A program made the position numbers and the translations under genes. DNA of 64,000 nt from CAVTWS01 sp963732655 (GTDB lineage Bacteria > Actinomycetota > Acidimicrobiia > Acidimicrobiales > SHLQ01), in the NCBI GenBank assembly GCA_963732655.1, contig CAVTAI010000001.1, forward strand, positions 913,702-977,701, written 5' to 3'. The notes below the pieces were generated by a model. It saw only the letters and a list, made by a program, of their open reading frames with translations, did no database searches and was not told the DNA's origin. Shown in pieces: positions 1 through 7,472 of this stretch (position 1 is the stretch's first letter; each line of letters starts with the position of its first letter).

Positions 1-78
1 TTCATCGACGTGCTGGAGTCCGGCCACGACCTGGCCAGCCTCGAGGCCTTTGCCGCCCGGTTGGCCAGGGTCGGATGA
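1..78 (+). CDS. C-terminal end of an unidentified protein (5' cut by window)
   Basis: The frame is open from base 1 and ends in TGA at 76-78, giving a 25-residue tail that begins FIDVLESGHD. Too little remains to assign a family. The stop lies 7 bases before the next start, in the same direction, so this is probably the upstream member of the small plus-strand operon that follows. Confidence 0.5.
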   Translation, partial: FIDVLESGHDLASLEAFAARLARVG

Positions 79-85
79 TGAGCTG

Positions 86-400
86 ATGGCCAAGTGGAGC
101 GTCTCCATCCAGGCCGAGGGTGACCGGATCGTCGAGCTCGACGAGATCGTGGCCCTCGCCGACGCCGTCGCATCCCTCGGCGGGATCGCGTCCGGGATCG
201 GGTCGATGGCCTACGGCGCCCAGATCGTGGTCGAGGCCGCCACGGCCGACGCCGCCGTCGACACGGCGATCCCCGCCTTCACCGCCGCGGTCGAGCGCGC
301 CGACCTGCCCGCCTGGCCCGTCACCCGCGCCGAGGTGATCGGCGAGGACGACACGGGGTTTGACGATCTGGGGATTGACGACACGGGCTTCGACGAATGA
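86..400 (+). CDS. small hypothetical protein with acidic repeated tail
   Basis: A 104-residue protein starting MAKWSVSIQA. I chose the ATG at 86 because the longer open frame runs back into the upstream gene. The body alternates short strands and helices and has no membrane segment. The tail repeats an acidic motif (DDTGFDD, then DDTGFDE). It overlaps the next gene by ATGA, so the two are probably translationally coupled. I do not recognise the family. Confidence 0.6.
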   Translation: MAKWSVSIQAEGDRIVELDEIVALADAVASLGGIASGIGSMAYGAQIVVEAATADAAVDTAIPAFTAAVERADLPAWPVTRAEVIGEDDTGFDDLGIDDTGFDE

Positions 401-831
401 TCCGGCTCGGATCCCTGGCCGGCTACCCGTTCGAGGGGCCCCGCGTGCTGGGCGGTTGGACACCTCCGGCGGTAGCGGCGGTCTTCGCGATCCTCTACCG
501 GGCCGACCCCGACGGCCACCCGTACGACTTCGCCGTCATCGATGTCGACCACGCCGACGACCTCAGCCAGGCTCGCTTACCCTTCAAACACCCCCGGGCG
601 AAGTGTTGGGAGGAGCGCGCCGGCCACCGGTGGAACCTCCACATATGCACGTACGAGGTCCCGGGCGGGCTCGGCACCCATCGCGAGCAGATCGTGCGCG
701 AGCTGGTCGCCGTGTACCAACCCGGTTGCGCGCCCGAGCAGTACAGCCAGGCGTGGAAGGACGAGTGGATCGGCAGCTACCGAGCCCCGACCACCGGACC
801 GCTCACCACCGATCGGGACCCGTCCGACTAG
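397..831 (+). CDS. hypothetical protein, possibly GIY-YIG-like fold
   Basis: 144 residues, coupled to the previous gene by a 4-base overlap. Early segments (GGWTPPAVAAVFAILY, then AVIDVDHADDL), a later HPRAKCW and a conserved-looking WKDEWIG near the end are loosely reminiscent of GIY-YIG-type small proteins, where a strand pair is followed by a helix with conserved R/H/W. That resemblance is weak and is my inference. No signal peptide or membrane span is visible. What is certain is good coding character and operon linkage. Confidence 0.6.
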   Translation: MIRLGSLAGYPFEGPRVLGGWTPPAVAAVFAILYRADPDGHPYDFAVIDVDHADDLSQARLPFKHPRAKCWEERAGHRWNLHICTYEVPGGLGTHREQIVRELVAVYQPGCAPEQYSQAWKDEWIGSYRAPTTGPLTTDRDPSD

Positions 832-895
832 AGCGGAGTTGTTACCGGCCCAGGTACGGCGCCGATCGCACGCGGCTTTTTCGCCGGTGTGTAGG

Positions 896-1189
896 TCAGG
901 CGGTACGGTCGAGGGTGTACTGGCGGACCAGCGTCGGCTGGTGTGGCGTGGCGGCGTCGGCGTCGCCGTGGAGGACGTCGGGGTCGAAATCGATGCCACC
1001 AGGGAACGTGACGGTGCCGGCCACGGGGTCGACCGCGACATCGTGGAACGTGGCGTCGTCATCGAGGGCGGCGAAGATTCCGTGACGAACGCTGGCGAAG
1101 TCGAGTTCCCGTACGAGTCCATCGGTGAAAACGACGCGCAGGATCCGGTTACTGACGATCTCGACGTGCGTCACCCGAGCCAGCATCAC
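896..1189 (-). CDS. DUF2442 family protein (partner of DUF4160)
   Basis: 97 residues with the DUF2442 pattern: a basic N-terminal strand pair (VEIVSNRILRVVFTDG), an ELDF segment and a late GGIDFDPD motif. DUF2442 proteins are typically encoded directly after DUF4160 proteins, and such pairs are suspected toxin-antitoxin or host-interaction modules without settled biochemistry. Here the DUF4160 gene lies just upstream with a 9-base gap, so the pair is probably co-transcribed. Its stop faces the stop of the 397-831 gene. Confidence 0.75.
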   Translation of the reverse strand: MMLARVTHVEIVSNRILRVVFTDGLVRELDFASVRHGIFAALDDDATFHDVAVDPVAGTVTFPGGIDFDPDVLHGDADAATPHQPTLVRQYTLDRTA

Positions 1190-1198
1190 GAACAGATT

Positions 1199-1459
1199 CT
1201 AGTCGAGCGGGTCGATCGGGCTCAGAGCGGCGGGTTCTTGGGCGCGGTGCCAGTTGGCCAGGAGTTCCTGCGAGTGCTCGGCTCGCCACTGCTCGACGAG
1301 CCTGGCTGCCGTCCGAGGGAGTCCACCGCCGATGCTGCGGCCGTCACTGATCCGAAGCAAGGCTTCGTGCTCGCCGTAAATGGCATGGAAGTGCGGGGGG
1401 TTGTGGTCCACGAAGTACATGTAGATGGCAATCCCGTAGAACTCGCACAGTCGTGGCAT
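1199..1459 (-). CDS. DUF4160 family protein
   Basis: 86 residues starting MPRLCEFYGIAIYMY. It has the DUF4160 core: G-I-x-I-x-M-Y/F, then DHNPPHFHAIYGEHEA, which carries the conserved His-rich HFHA segment. It ends with a helix in which W-R-xx-H-xx-E-L-xx-NW is conserved. I start it at the ATG at 1457-1459, because upstream codons in the frame look non-coding. It is first in a two-gene unit with DUF2442. The function of the family is not established. Confidence 0.8.
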   Translation of the reverse strand: MPRLCEFYGIAIYMYFVDHNPPHFHAIYGEHEALLRISDGRSIGGGLPRTAARLVEQWRAEHSQELLANWHRAQEPAALSPIDPLD

Positions 1460-1536
1460 CGGATGACCATACGTGACCCATGGGACGGTGGCAGGTGAGG
1501 ACCCGCCGTCGGTCGCGGCGCGCATGACCCGTCCGA

Positions 1537-1905
1537 CTAGAGCGGCTCGGGGTGGTACCCGACGCCGTCGTGGAGCCGGCTGCGGCGGGTGCCCATCGCC
1601 GGGCGGGCCGGAGCGCGGACATGGGCTTCGGGTTCGGCCTGGTAGGTGGCGCCGACCACGATGCCCTCGGCCATGCCGTAGAGCAGCGGGAGCGCTCCGG
1701 CGATGACGCCACCGGTGTTGTTGATCCGCTCCACGCCGGGCTCGATGACCTCGGCGTCGGCTTTGACCTTCCACACGATCTGGGCGCAGTCTTCGAGCAA
1801 CCCGGCGATGCGGGTCAGCTGGCCGCCGACGATGTACAGGTAGAGCGCCAGCCCGGCGATGAGCAGGGCGATCAGGAAAACCGAGAGCACCACGAGCGTC
1901 GTCAT
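1537..1905 (-). CDS. small single-pass membrane protein, last gene of the cox operon
   Basis: 122 residues. An N-terminal membrane helix (about residues 4-26) is followed by an amphipathic region with RIAGLLEDCAQ and a cytosolic tail. The architecture matches the four small genes upstream. Its ATG overlaps the preceding stop (ATGA). Among the five it alone has a long tail, with a second weakly hydrophobic stretch around 66-85. No known family; membrane association is read directly from the sequence, and a link to CO dehydrogenase is inferred from the operon. Confidence 0.7.
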   Translation of the reverse strand: MTTLVVLSVFLIALLIAGLALYLYIVGGQLTRIAGLLEDCAQIVWKVKADAEVIEPGVERINNTGGVIAGALPLLYGMAEGIVVGATYQAEPEAHVRAPARPAMGTRRSRLHDGVGYHPEPL

Positions 1906-2192
1906 GAGCGCACCTTGTCGAGGACCCGGCCGAGGAACAGGTGATGTTCGAGGCCTTCGGCCAACACGGCGTCGACCTGGGCGGCGGTCTGGGCGATCAG
2001 GGCCGTGTCGGCCGTGTTGGCGGAGGCCCGTTCGAGCGTGCCCTTGATCGTCTGCACGCGTTGTTCGATGGTGCGCACCAGCATCACCAGCACGGTGAGC
2101 AGCGCCACCACGGCCAGCACCACGACGAACCCGGCGATGATGGCACCCCACCACAGGTTCTCCTGGGTGTCGGTCAAAGCGAGCACGACCAC
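1902..2192 (-). CDS. small single-pass membrane protein of the cox operon
   Basis: 96 residues. A strongly hydrophobic helix (about 15-39, AIIAGFVVVLAVVALLTVLV) is followed by an amphipathic helical region with RTIEQRVQTIKGTLERAS that looks coiled-coil prone. It starts one base after the stop of the upstream gene and ends in an ATGA overlap with the next. The five neighbouring small genes share this plan (one membrane helix plus a short amphipathic cytosolic helix), which suggests duplication. Function unknown. Confidence 0.7.
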   Translation of the reverse strand: MVVLALTDTQENLWWGAIIAGFVVVLAVVALLTVLVMLVRTIEQRVQTIKGTLERASANTADTALIAQTAAQVDAVLAEGLEHHLFLGRVLDKVRS

Positions 2193-2193
2193 G

Positions 2194-2505
2194 TCAACCT
2201 CCCAACCGGTTCCGGCCCCGGGCGAGGCCGGCGACGATGGCGGCGGCCGATTCGGCCGTCGTGTGCAGTTCCCCGAGCGAGGCGGTGTACGTCACCGCGT
2301 CCTCGAGGGCGGCGTTGATGGCCGCGGCCCGGCCACCGATGGAGCGGGCCAAGAGCAGGATCGGCACCACGAGAGCGACCACCGCCGCCACCACCACGGC
2401 CCCGATCACGTAGCCGATCGTCCAGCCCGTGGTCGAGCCCTCGGCGAGTATGAACGTCGAGCCCTCGGCGAGTATGAACGTCGAGCCTTCGGCAAGCATC
2501 GGCAT
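2194..2505 (-). CDS. small membrane protein with N-terminal LAEGSTFI repeats
   Basis: 103 residues. Residues 4-27 consist of three copies of an eight-residue unit (LAEGSTFI, LAEGSTFI, LAEGSTTG) encoded by a 24-base tandem repeat. A membrane helix follows at about 32-54, then an amphipathic segment with LEDAVTYTASLGELH. The gene is spaced 10 bases from its upstream neighbour and one base from the next. The repeat precedes the membrane span, so it would lie on the N-terminal side of the membrane. No family recognised. Confidence 0.7.
   Translation of the reverse strand: MPMLAEGSTFILAEGSTFILAEGSTTGWTIGYVIGAVVVAAVVALVVPILLLARSIGGRAAAINAALEDAVTYTASLGELHTTAESAAAIVAGLARGRNRLGG
2432..2503. repeat. 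24-bp tandem repeat, three copies, in frame
   Basis: Copies at 2432-2455, 2456-2479 and 2480-2503. The first two are identical and the third differs at a few bases. The unit length is a multiple of three, so copy-number change would add or remove eight residues without breaking the gene. Confidence 0.85.
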
Positions 2506-2515
2506 CGCACTCCCC

Positions 2516-2743
2516 TCAGATCGATTCGCAGAAGTCGCGGACAGGTTGTAGGTGCGCGTTGACCGAGGGCAGCACGGTGGGCACGGTCGACGTCTTGTCC
2601 GCGATGACGCGGACGCCTCCGACGACCTGCGCGAGCGTGCGGTCGACCGCACGGAGGTGCATCACCACCCGGAACAACCCGAGCGCAGCAGCCGCGATGA
2701 TCAATCCGGCCACGATCACGGTCACCCAAGCGACAGCAGGCAT
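2516..2743 (-). CDS. small single-pass membrane protein of the cox operon
   Basis: 75 residues starting MPAVAWVTVIVAG. One membrane helix (about 5-25) is followed by an amphipathic segment (LRAVDRTLAQVVGGVRVIAD) and a short tail. I start it at the ATG at 2741-2743, behind a purine-rich AGGAGACGAG; longer frames upstream overlap the previous gene. Same architecture as the adjacent small genes. Function unknown; the operon position suggests a role at the membrane face with CO dehydrogenase. Confidence 0.7.
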   Translation of the reverse strand: MPAVAWVTVIVAGLIIAAAALGLFRVVMHLRAVDRTLAQVVGGVRVIADKTSTVPTVLPSVNAHLQPVRDFCESI

Positions 2744-2753
2744 CTCGTCTCCT

Positions 2754-3005
2754 CTAGCCCAGGAGCTTCCCGACCGAACCGGCGTATCGAACGGCGCCGT
2801 GGGCCACCGCTTCGATCGTCCGGTCGGTCGTCGCCAACAGGTCGGGCGTTGTGTCGAGCTCACCGATGAGGGCCACTCCTCCGGCGAGGATGTCGTCGCT
2901 CGCGGCACGGATCCGCTCGAGCGCGGCCAGCACCCGGTTCAGCAGCGCCACCGCCACCGGCACCACGACCAGCAGCAAGATCAGGTTTCCGATCCACCAC
3001 AACAT
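2754..3005 (-). CDS. small single-pass membrane protein following coxG
   Basis: 83 residues starting MLWWIGNLILLLVVV. One membrane helix (about 3-23) leads directly into an amphipathic stretch LNRVLAALERIRAASDDILAG. It begins 14 bases after the end of coxG with a good purine-rich site (GAGGAGG) in between. It is the first of five small same-strand membrane proteins after the cox genes. No known family. Confidence 0.7.
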   Translation of the reverse strand: MLWWIGNLILLLVVVPVAVALLNRVLAALERIRAASDDILAGGVALIGELDTTPDLLATTDRTIEAVAHGAVRYAGSVGKLLG

Positions 3006-3019
3006 AGGAACCTCCTCGT

Positions 3020-3605
3020 TCAGACGGCGTCGGGCCGGTAGGGCAGGAAGAAACGACGGAACACACGAGCCAGCGCCATGCGTAGGGCCCGCAGTCCGAT
3101 GGCCAGACCTCCGGCGGCGCGCACCTGGGCGACCTGGTTCGGGTCACGGCCCTCCTGGATCGCCGTGAGCCGATTCTGCACGTTGGCGGCGAAGTCGTTC
3201 AGCAACACCGCGGTGATGTCGCCGACCAGGCCGCGACCGAACTGGGCGGCGGCGCCGGACAGCTGCAGGTCCATGGCGACGGCGACCTTCGTGCCGCCGG
3301 GGATCTGGTCGAGCCCGGCGTTGAGCGCCAACGCCGCTTGACCCCGCCCCTTCTTGTCGGCACCGTTGGCGTCGACCGAGATCGTGCGTCGCCTTCTCGT
3401 CTCGATCGGTGATCTTGGCCTGCCCGTCGAAGTCGAGCTTGACCGGGCCGAGGCCGATGGCGACGGTTCCGCCGTAGTGGTCGGGGCCCAGCTCCTGGGT
3501 GAGCTCGGTGCCGGGAAGGCAGGCCGCGACCTGTGGGATGTCGCCGAAGAACGCCCAGACGGCGTCGATCGACTGCGCGACCTCGAACTCGTTGACGATC
3601 CGCAT
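3020..3605 (-). pseudogene. coxG: CoxG-like SRPBCC protein, frameshifted
   Basis: CoxG proteins are lipid/quinone-binding START-fold proteins tied to aerobic CO dehydrogenase at the membrane. The N-terminal frame (MRIVNEFEVAQSIDAVWAFF, then PQVAACLPGTELT) and the C-terminal frame (GGTKVAVAMDLQLSG, then DFAANVQNRL) are both typical. They join if one extra base near 3389 is removed, restoring an uninterrupted protein of about 194 residues. The ATG overlaps the stop of the XdhC gene (TGATG). It is either a sequencing error or recent decay; the reading on both sides is intact. Confidence 0.8.
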
Positions 3606-4534
3606 CAGGTACCTCTCTGCTCACGTTCGTAGGCAGTCCGGCATCCGGGACAGCAGAAGTAGAACGTCGTGTCGCCCACATTGAGCGGATGGCTCCCCGG
3701 GCCGATGTCGACCGTCATGCCGCAGATCGGATCGATCGTGGTCTCGACCGTCGACCGGGCCATCGGTGAGGAGCTCGAAAAGACGCCCTGGGCCCGTAGC
3801 TGCACCAGCTCGGCCAGGATCGCCACCGCGACCTCCTTGTGCGTGATGCTGCCCAGGTCGAGCCCGGCGGGAATGCGCAGCCCGTCGAGCTGGGCCGGGT
3901 CGACCTCGCGCTCGGCCAGGTACTGGCGCAGGCTCTCGCCCCGCCGGCTCGATGCCACCACTCCGACGTACGCCGGGGCCGCCTTGAGCGCGGCGAGCAG
4001 GATGTCCTCATCACCGTGGCCCTGGGTGGCGACGATGACGATGGACCGATCGGTGATCCGGCCGCCGCTGAACTCGGGACCGTCGACGAGGTCAACGTTC
4101 CAGTCGAGCTGAGCGGCGAGTTCGGACAGGGTCCTCGCCATGGGCGAGCTCCCGACGACCACGAGGTGAGGTACGGCCACGACCGGCTCCAGGTAGATCT
4201 GCAGGGCGCCCTCGCTCTGGCACGACATGGCCACGGCCGTCGTGCCCTGGGGAAGGTCGCCGAATCGTTCACCGGCTCCGAGCACGAGCAGGCGGGGCTG
4301 GCCGGACTCGAGCGTGGCGATGGCCTCGCGGATGAACACCGGCTCGGCGCAGGCGCCCCCGATCCATCCGTGGATCTCCCCCGACGCCGTGTAGATCGCC
4401 CGCGACCCGTGCTGGCCCGACGACGGGCCCTCGCGCCAGACCACGGTGGCGAGGGCGAACGACTCACCGCGCCGGGCCAGCTCGACGGCGCGCTCGAGCA
4501 CGCCCCAGCCTTCGACGGCGCGGTCGTCGGTCAC
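3605..4534 (-). CDS. XdhC/CoxI-type maturation protein with C-terminal YHS domain
   Basis: 309 residues from a GTG that overlaps the coxL stop (GTGA). The N-terminal XdhC/CoxI domain (about 10-85) carries GWIGGACAEP, where the family cysteine lies. The middle Rossmann-like XdhC C-domain (about 120-245) has HLVVVGSSPMARTL and SRRGESLRQYL. The last 45 residues form a YHS domain: DPICGMTVD, then FYFCCPGCRTAYE, a cysteine-rich metal-binding module. XdhC/CoxI proteins insert or sulfurate the molybdenum cofactor of xanthine or CO dehydrogenases. The YHS fusion is unusual and may supply metal. Confidence 0.85.
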   Translation of the reverse strand: MTDDRAVEGWGVLERAVELARRGESFALATVVWREGPSSGQHGSRAIYTASGEIHGWIGGACAEPVFIREAIATLESGQPRLLVLGAGERFGDLPQGTTAVAMSCQSEGALQIYLEPVVAVPHLVVVGSSPMARTLSELAAQLDWNVDLVDGPEFSGGRITDRSIVIVATQGHGDEDILLAALKAAPAYVGVVASSRRGESLRQYLAEREVDPAQLDGLRIPAGLDLGSITHKEVAVAILAELVQLRAQGVFSSSSPMARSTVETTIDPICGMTVDIGPGSHPLNVGDTTFYFCCPGCRTAYEREQRGT

Positions 4535-6912
4535 CCGTCGGTCCTCACCGGAGGTGCTCCGGACACGTCGTGGCCCTGGGTGAGGGCCTCGTAGACCCGG
4601 TCGGGCAGCAGCGGCATGTCGATGTTGCGCACGCCCGTGCCCTTGAGGGCGTCGATCACCGCGTTGACGAACGCTGCTGGCCCGCCGACGGTCGCGCACT
4701 CTCCGATGCCCTTGGCCCCGATGGGGTGGTGCGGGCATGGCGTGACCACCTCGTGCAGCTCGAAACCGGGTGTCTCCCAGGCCGTCGGGAGCAGGTAGTC
4801 CATGTAGTTGGAGCCGATGCAGTTGCCGTCCTCGTCGAACGTGATGAACTGCATGCTGGCCATGGCGTAGGCCTCGGTGAGGCCGCCCATGATCTGGCCC
4901 TCGACGATCATGGGGTTGATCCGCACGCCGCAGTCGTCGACGGCGACGACCCGCAGCACGTCCCAGACACCGGTCTCGGGGTCGACCTCGACGGTGGCGA
5001 TGTAACAGGCGAACGGCCACGTGAGGTTGGGCGGGTCGTAGTAGGCGTTGTTCTCGAGGCCGGGCTCCATGCCGTCGGGCACGTTGCTGTAGGCGGCCAT
5101 CGCGCATTCCTGGATGGTGGCGCCACGGTCCGGGGCGCCACGCACATAGAAGCGGCCCAGCTCCCACTCGACGTCCTCTTCGGAAACCTCGAGCAGGTGG
5201 GCCGCGATCTTGCGTGCCTTGGCCCGGATCTTGCGGGAGACCATCGCGACCGCGGCGCCGGCCACCGGCGTGCTGCGGGAGGCGTAGGTGCCCATGCCGA
5301 ACGGTGCGGTGTCGGTGTCGCCCTCCTCGACCACGATGTCGTCGGCGGGGATGCCGAGCTCGTGGGCCACGATCTGGGCCCACGTCGTCTCGTGGCCCTG
5401 GCCCTGGGTCTTGGCGCCGGTGCGCAGGATCGCCTTGCCCGTCATGTGGACCCGCAGCTCGGCGGAGTCGAACATCTTGATGCCGAGGATGTCGTACTCG
5501 CGGCTGTTGCCGGCCCCGAGCGGCTCGGTCATGGTCGAGATGCCGATGCCGAGGAGCCGGCCGCGTGTGGCCGCTTCTTCCTTCTGCGTCAAGAAGTCGT
5601 CGTAGCCGATGGCCTGGAGACCGATGTCGAGGCACTTCTCGTACTGACCGGAGTCGGTGAGGAACCCGAAGGGCGTGCGGTGCGGGAAGTCGTCGTCGCG
5701 AACCAGGTTGATGCGCCGGAAGGCGGCTTGGTCCATGCCCAGGTCATCGGCGGCGGCCTGGACCATGCGCTCCTGGAAGAACATGGCCTCGGTGACCCGG
5801 AACGAGCAGCGATAGGCGACGCCTCCCGGCGCCTTGTTGGTGTAGACGCCCCGGGCGGTCAGGTGCGCAGTCGGGATGTCGTAACACGCGAAGGCCGAGT
5901 GCATCAGGCCGATCTTGAACTTGGTCGGCTGGGCGTCGGAGAAGAACGCACCATGGTCGGAGTCGGTGTGCATGCGGACACCGAGGATCCGACCGTCCTG
6001 GCGCAGGGCCAGCTCACCCTTGAGGTAGACGTCGCGGCCGAAGCCGGTCGAGATGAGGTTGCCGGTCTTGTCCTCGATCCACTTGACCGGACGCTCGAGC
6101 AGGATCGACGCCAGGATCGACGCCACGTACCCGGGATAGACCGGCACCTTGTTGCCGAAGCCGCCACCCAGATCGGGGGAGACGATGCGGATCATGTGCT
6201 CGGGCAGCTCGGCGACGAGCGCCACCGCGGCACGGATGATGTGCGGCGCCTGGGTGGTCATGTAGACGGTGAGCTTGGACGTGGACCGGTCGAAGTGGGC
6301 GATCGATCCGCACGTCTCGATGGGCGAGGGATGCGAGCGCGGGTAGTGCATCTCGATCTTGGAGACGAGATCGGCCTCGGCGAAGGCCCGGTCGGTCCCG
6401 ACGCGGTCGCCGACCTCCCAGTCGAAGACCACGTTGTCGGTCTGGTTGACCTTGTCGTCACGGATCAGGGGGGCGCCGTCGGCCAAGGCCTGCTGCGGGT
6501 TGACGATGGGTGGCAGCGGCTCGTAGTCGACGACGATCGCCTCGCAGCCGTCCTTGGCGATGTACGGGTCGTCGGCGATGACGCAGGCGACCTCTTGACC
6601 CTGGAACCGCACCTTGTCGGTGGCCAGTACGGCCTGGGTGTCGTACGACAGCGTGGGCATCCAGGCCAGGTTCCGGGCCGCCATCATCTCGCCGGTGAGC
6701 ACCAGGCGGACCCCAGGGATCGCCCAGGCGCCGCTGACGTCGATGGACTTGATGCGAGCGTGGGCGATCGGGCTGCGGAGGATCTCCATGTGCACCATGT
6801 CCGGGAGCACGATGTCGTCGACGTAGTTGCCCTTGCCCCGGATGAACCGGTTGTCCTCGACCCGGCGGCGGCTGGCCCCGAGTCCACCGATCTTGATCTC
6901 GTCGAGGCTCAT
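4531..6912 (-). CDS. coxL: carbon monoxide dehydrogenase large subunit, form I
   Basis: 793 residues, normal length for CoxL, the Mo-Cu subunit oxidising CO to CO2. The active-site loop reads AYRCSFR (Cys369, codon 5806-5808), the form I signature of true aerobic CO dehydrogenases; form II enzymes have AYRGAGR. GGGFGNKVPVYPG and the late GAKGIGECATVGG (catalytic Glu) are also present. I start at the ATG at 6910-6912, behind GGGAGGGGAAGG, because the frame upstream overlaps coxS. It follows coxS by one base. Strong call. Confidence 0.97.
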   Translation of the reverse strand: MSLDEIKIGGLGASRRRVEDNRFIRGKGNYVDDIVLPDMVHMEILRSPIAHARIKSIDVSGAWAIPGVRLVLTGEMMAARNLAWMPTLSYDTQAVLATDKVRFQGQEVACVIADDPYIAKDGCEAIVVDYEPLPPIVNPQQALADGAPLIRDDKVNQTDNVVFDWEVGDRVGTDRAFAEADLVSKIEMHYPRSHPSPIETCGSIAHFDRSTSKLTVYMTTQAPHIIRAAVALVAELPEHMIRIVSPDLGGGFGNKVPVYPGYVASILASILLERPVKWIEDKTGNLISTGFGRDVYLKGELALRQDGRILGVRMHTDSDHGAFFSDAQPTKFKIGLMHSAFACYDIPTAHLTARGVYTNKAPGGVAYRCSFRVTEAMFFQERMVQAAADDLGMDQAAFRRINLVRDDDFPHRTPFGFLTDSGQYEKCLDIGLQAIGYDDFLTQKEEAATRGRLLGIGISTMTEPLGAGNSREYDILGIKMFDSAELRVHMTGKAILRTGAKTQGQGHETTWAQIVAHELGIPADDIVVEEGDTDTAPFGMGTYASRSTPVAGAAVAMVSRKIRAKARKIAAHLLEVSEEDVEWELGRFYVRGAPDRGATIQECAMAAYSNVPDGMEPGLENNAYYDPPNLTWPFACYIATVEVDPETGVWDVLRVVAVDDCGVRINPMIVEGQIMGGLTEAYAMASMQFITFDEDGNCIGSNYMDYLLPTAWETPGFELHEVVTPCPHHPIGAKGIGECATVGGPAAFVNAVIDALKGTGVRNIDMPLLPDRVYEALTQGHDVSGAPPVRTDG

Positions 6913-6913
6913 G

Positions 6914-7471
6914 TCAGCCTTCCCCTCCCGCGTCGGCATCAGGCCCAGGTGCGTCGCCGCGCATCTTCGCCGCCGCCCACAACACGGCCTTGACGATGTT
7001 CTGGTACCCGGTGCAGCGACACAGGTTCCCGGAGAGCGCCCAGCGGACCTCGTCCTCGGTCGGGTTCGGGTTCTCGGCCAGCAACGCGGTGGCGCTGAGC
7101 ATCATGCCCGGCGTGCAGAACCCGCACTGGAGGCCGTGCTCGTCCTTGAACCCCTCCTGGATCGGGTGCAGCTGGCTGGCCGTCGCCAGGCCCTCGACGG
7201 TCGTGACCTCGTGTCCGTGGGCTTGCACTGCGAACATCGTGCAGCTCTTGACCGGCTTGCCGTCGAAGAGCACGGTGCAGGCCCCGCAATTCGTGGTGTC
7301 GCAGCCCGTGTGGGTGCCGGTGAGACGAAAGCCGCTACGCAGCAGGTGCGCCAGCAGCAGCCTGGGCTCGATCTCGGCCGCTCGGCGCTCGCCGTTGACG
7401 GTGAGCTCCACGCGGCGAACGGGGACTCCTTCGCCCGCTGTCGGCGGCACCTCGTTGAACAGGCTGGACAT
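6914..7471 (-). CDS. coxS: carbon monoxide dehydrogenase small (2Fe-2S) subunit
   Basis: 185 residues. The N-terminal plant-type ferredoxin domain has Cys57, 62, 65 and 77 (TGCDTTNCGACTV ... SC). The C-terminal [2Fe-2S] domain has QCGFCTPGM and CRCTGY (Cys116, 119, 151, 153). It passes electrons from the Mo-Cu site to the FAD of CoxM. It sits between coxM and coxL with one-base gaps, the standard M-S-L order. The start at 7469-7471 leaves a slightly extended, acidic N-terminus before the first strand. Confidence 0.96.
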   Translation of the reverse strand: MSSLFNEVPPTAGEGVPVRRVELTVNGERRAAEIEPRLLLAHLLRSGFRLTGTHTGCDTTNCGACTVLFDGKPVKSCTMFAVQAHGHEVTTVEGLATASQLHPIQEGFKDEHGLQCGFCTPGMMLSATALLAENPNPTEDEVRWALSGNLCRCTGYQNIVKAVLWAAAKMRGDAPGPDADAGGEG

Positions 7472-7472
7472 G

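Noticed and set aside
4531..6912. CoxL as form II (CO dehydrogenase-like of unknown substrate)
   Set aside because: The active-site loop is AYRCSFR, not AYRGAGR.
4570..6993. Very long plus-strand open frame antisense to coxL
   Set aside because: It mirrors the codon structure of coxL in high-GC DNA and its product has no domain motifs; the minus strand is unambiguously coxL.
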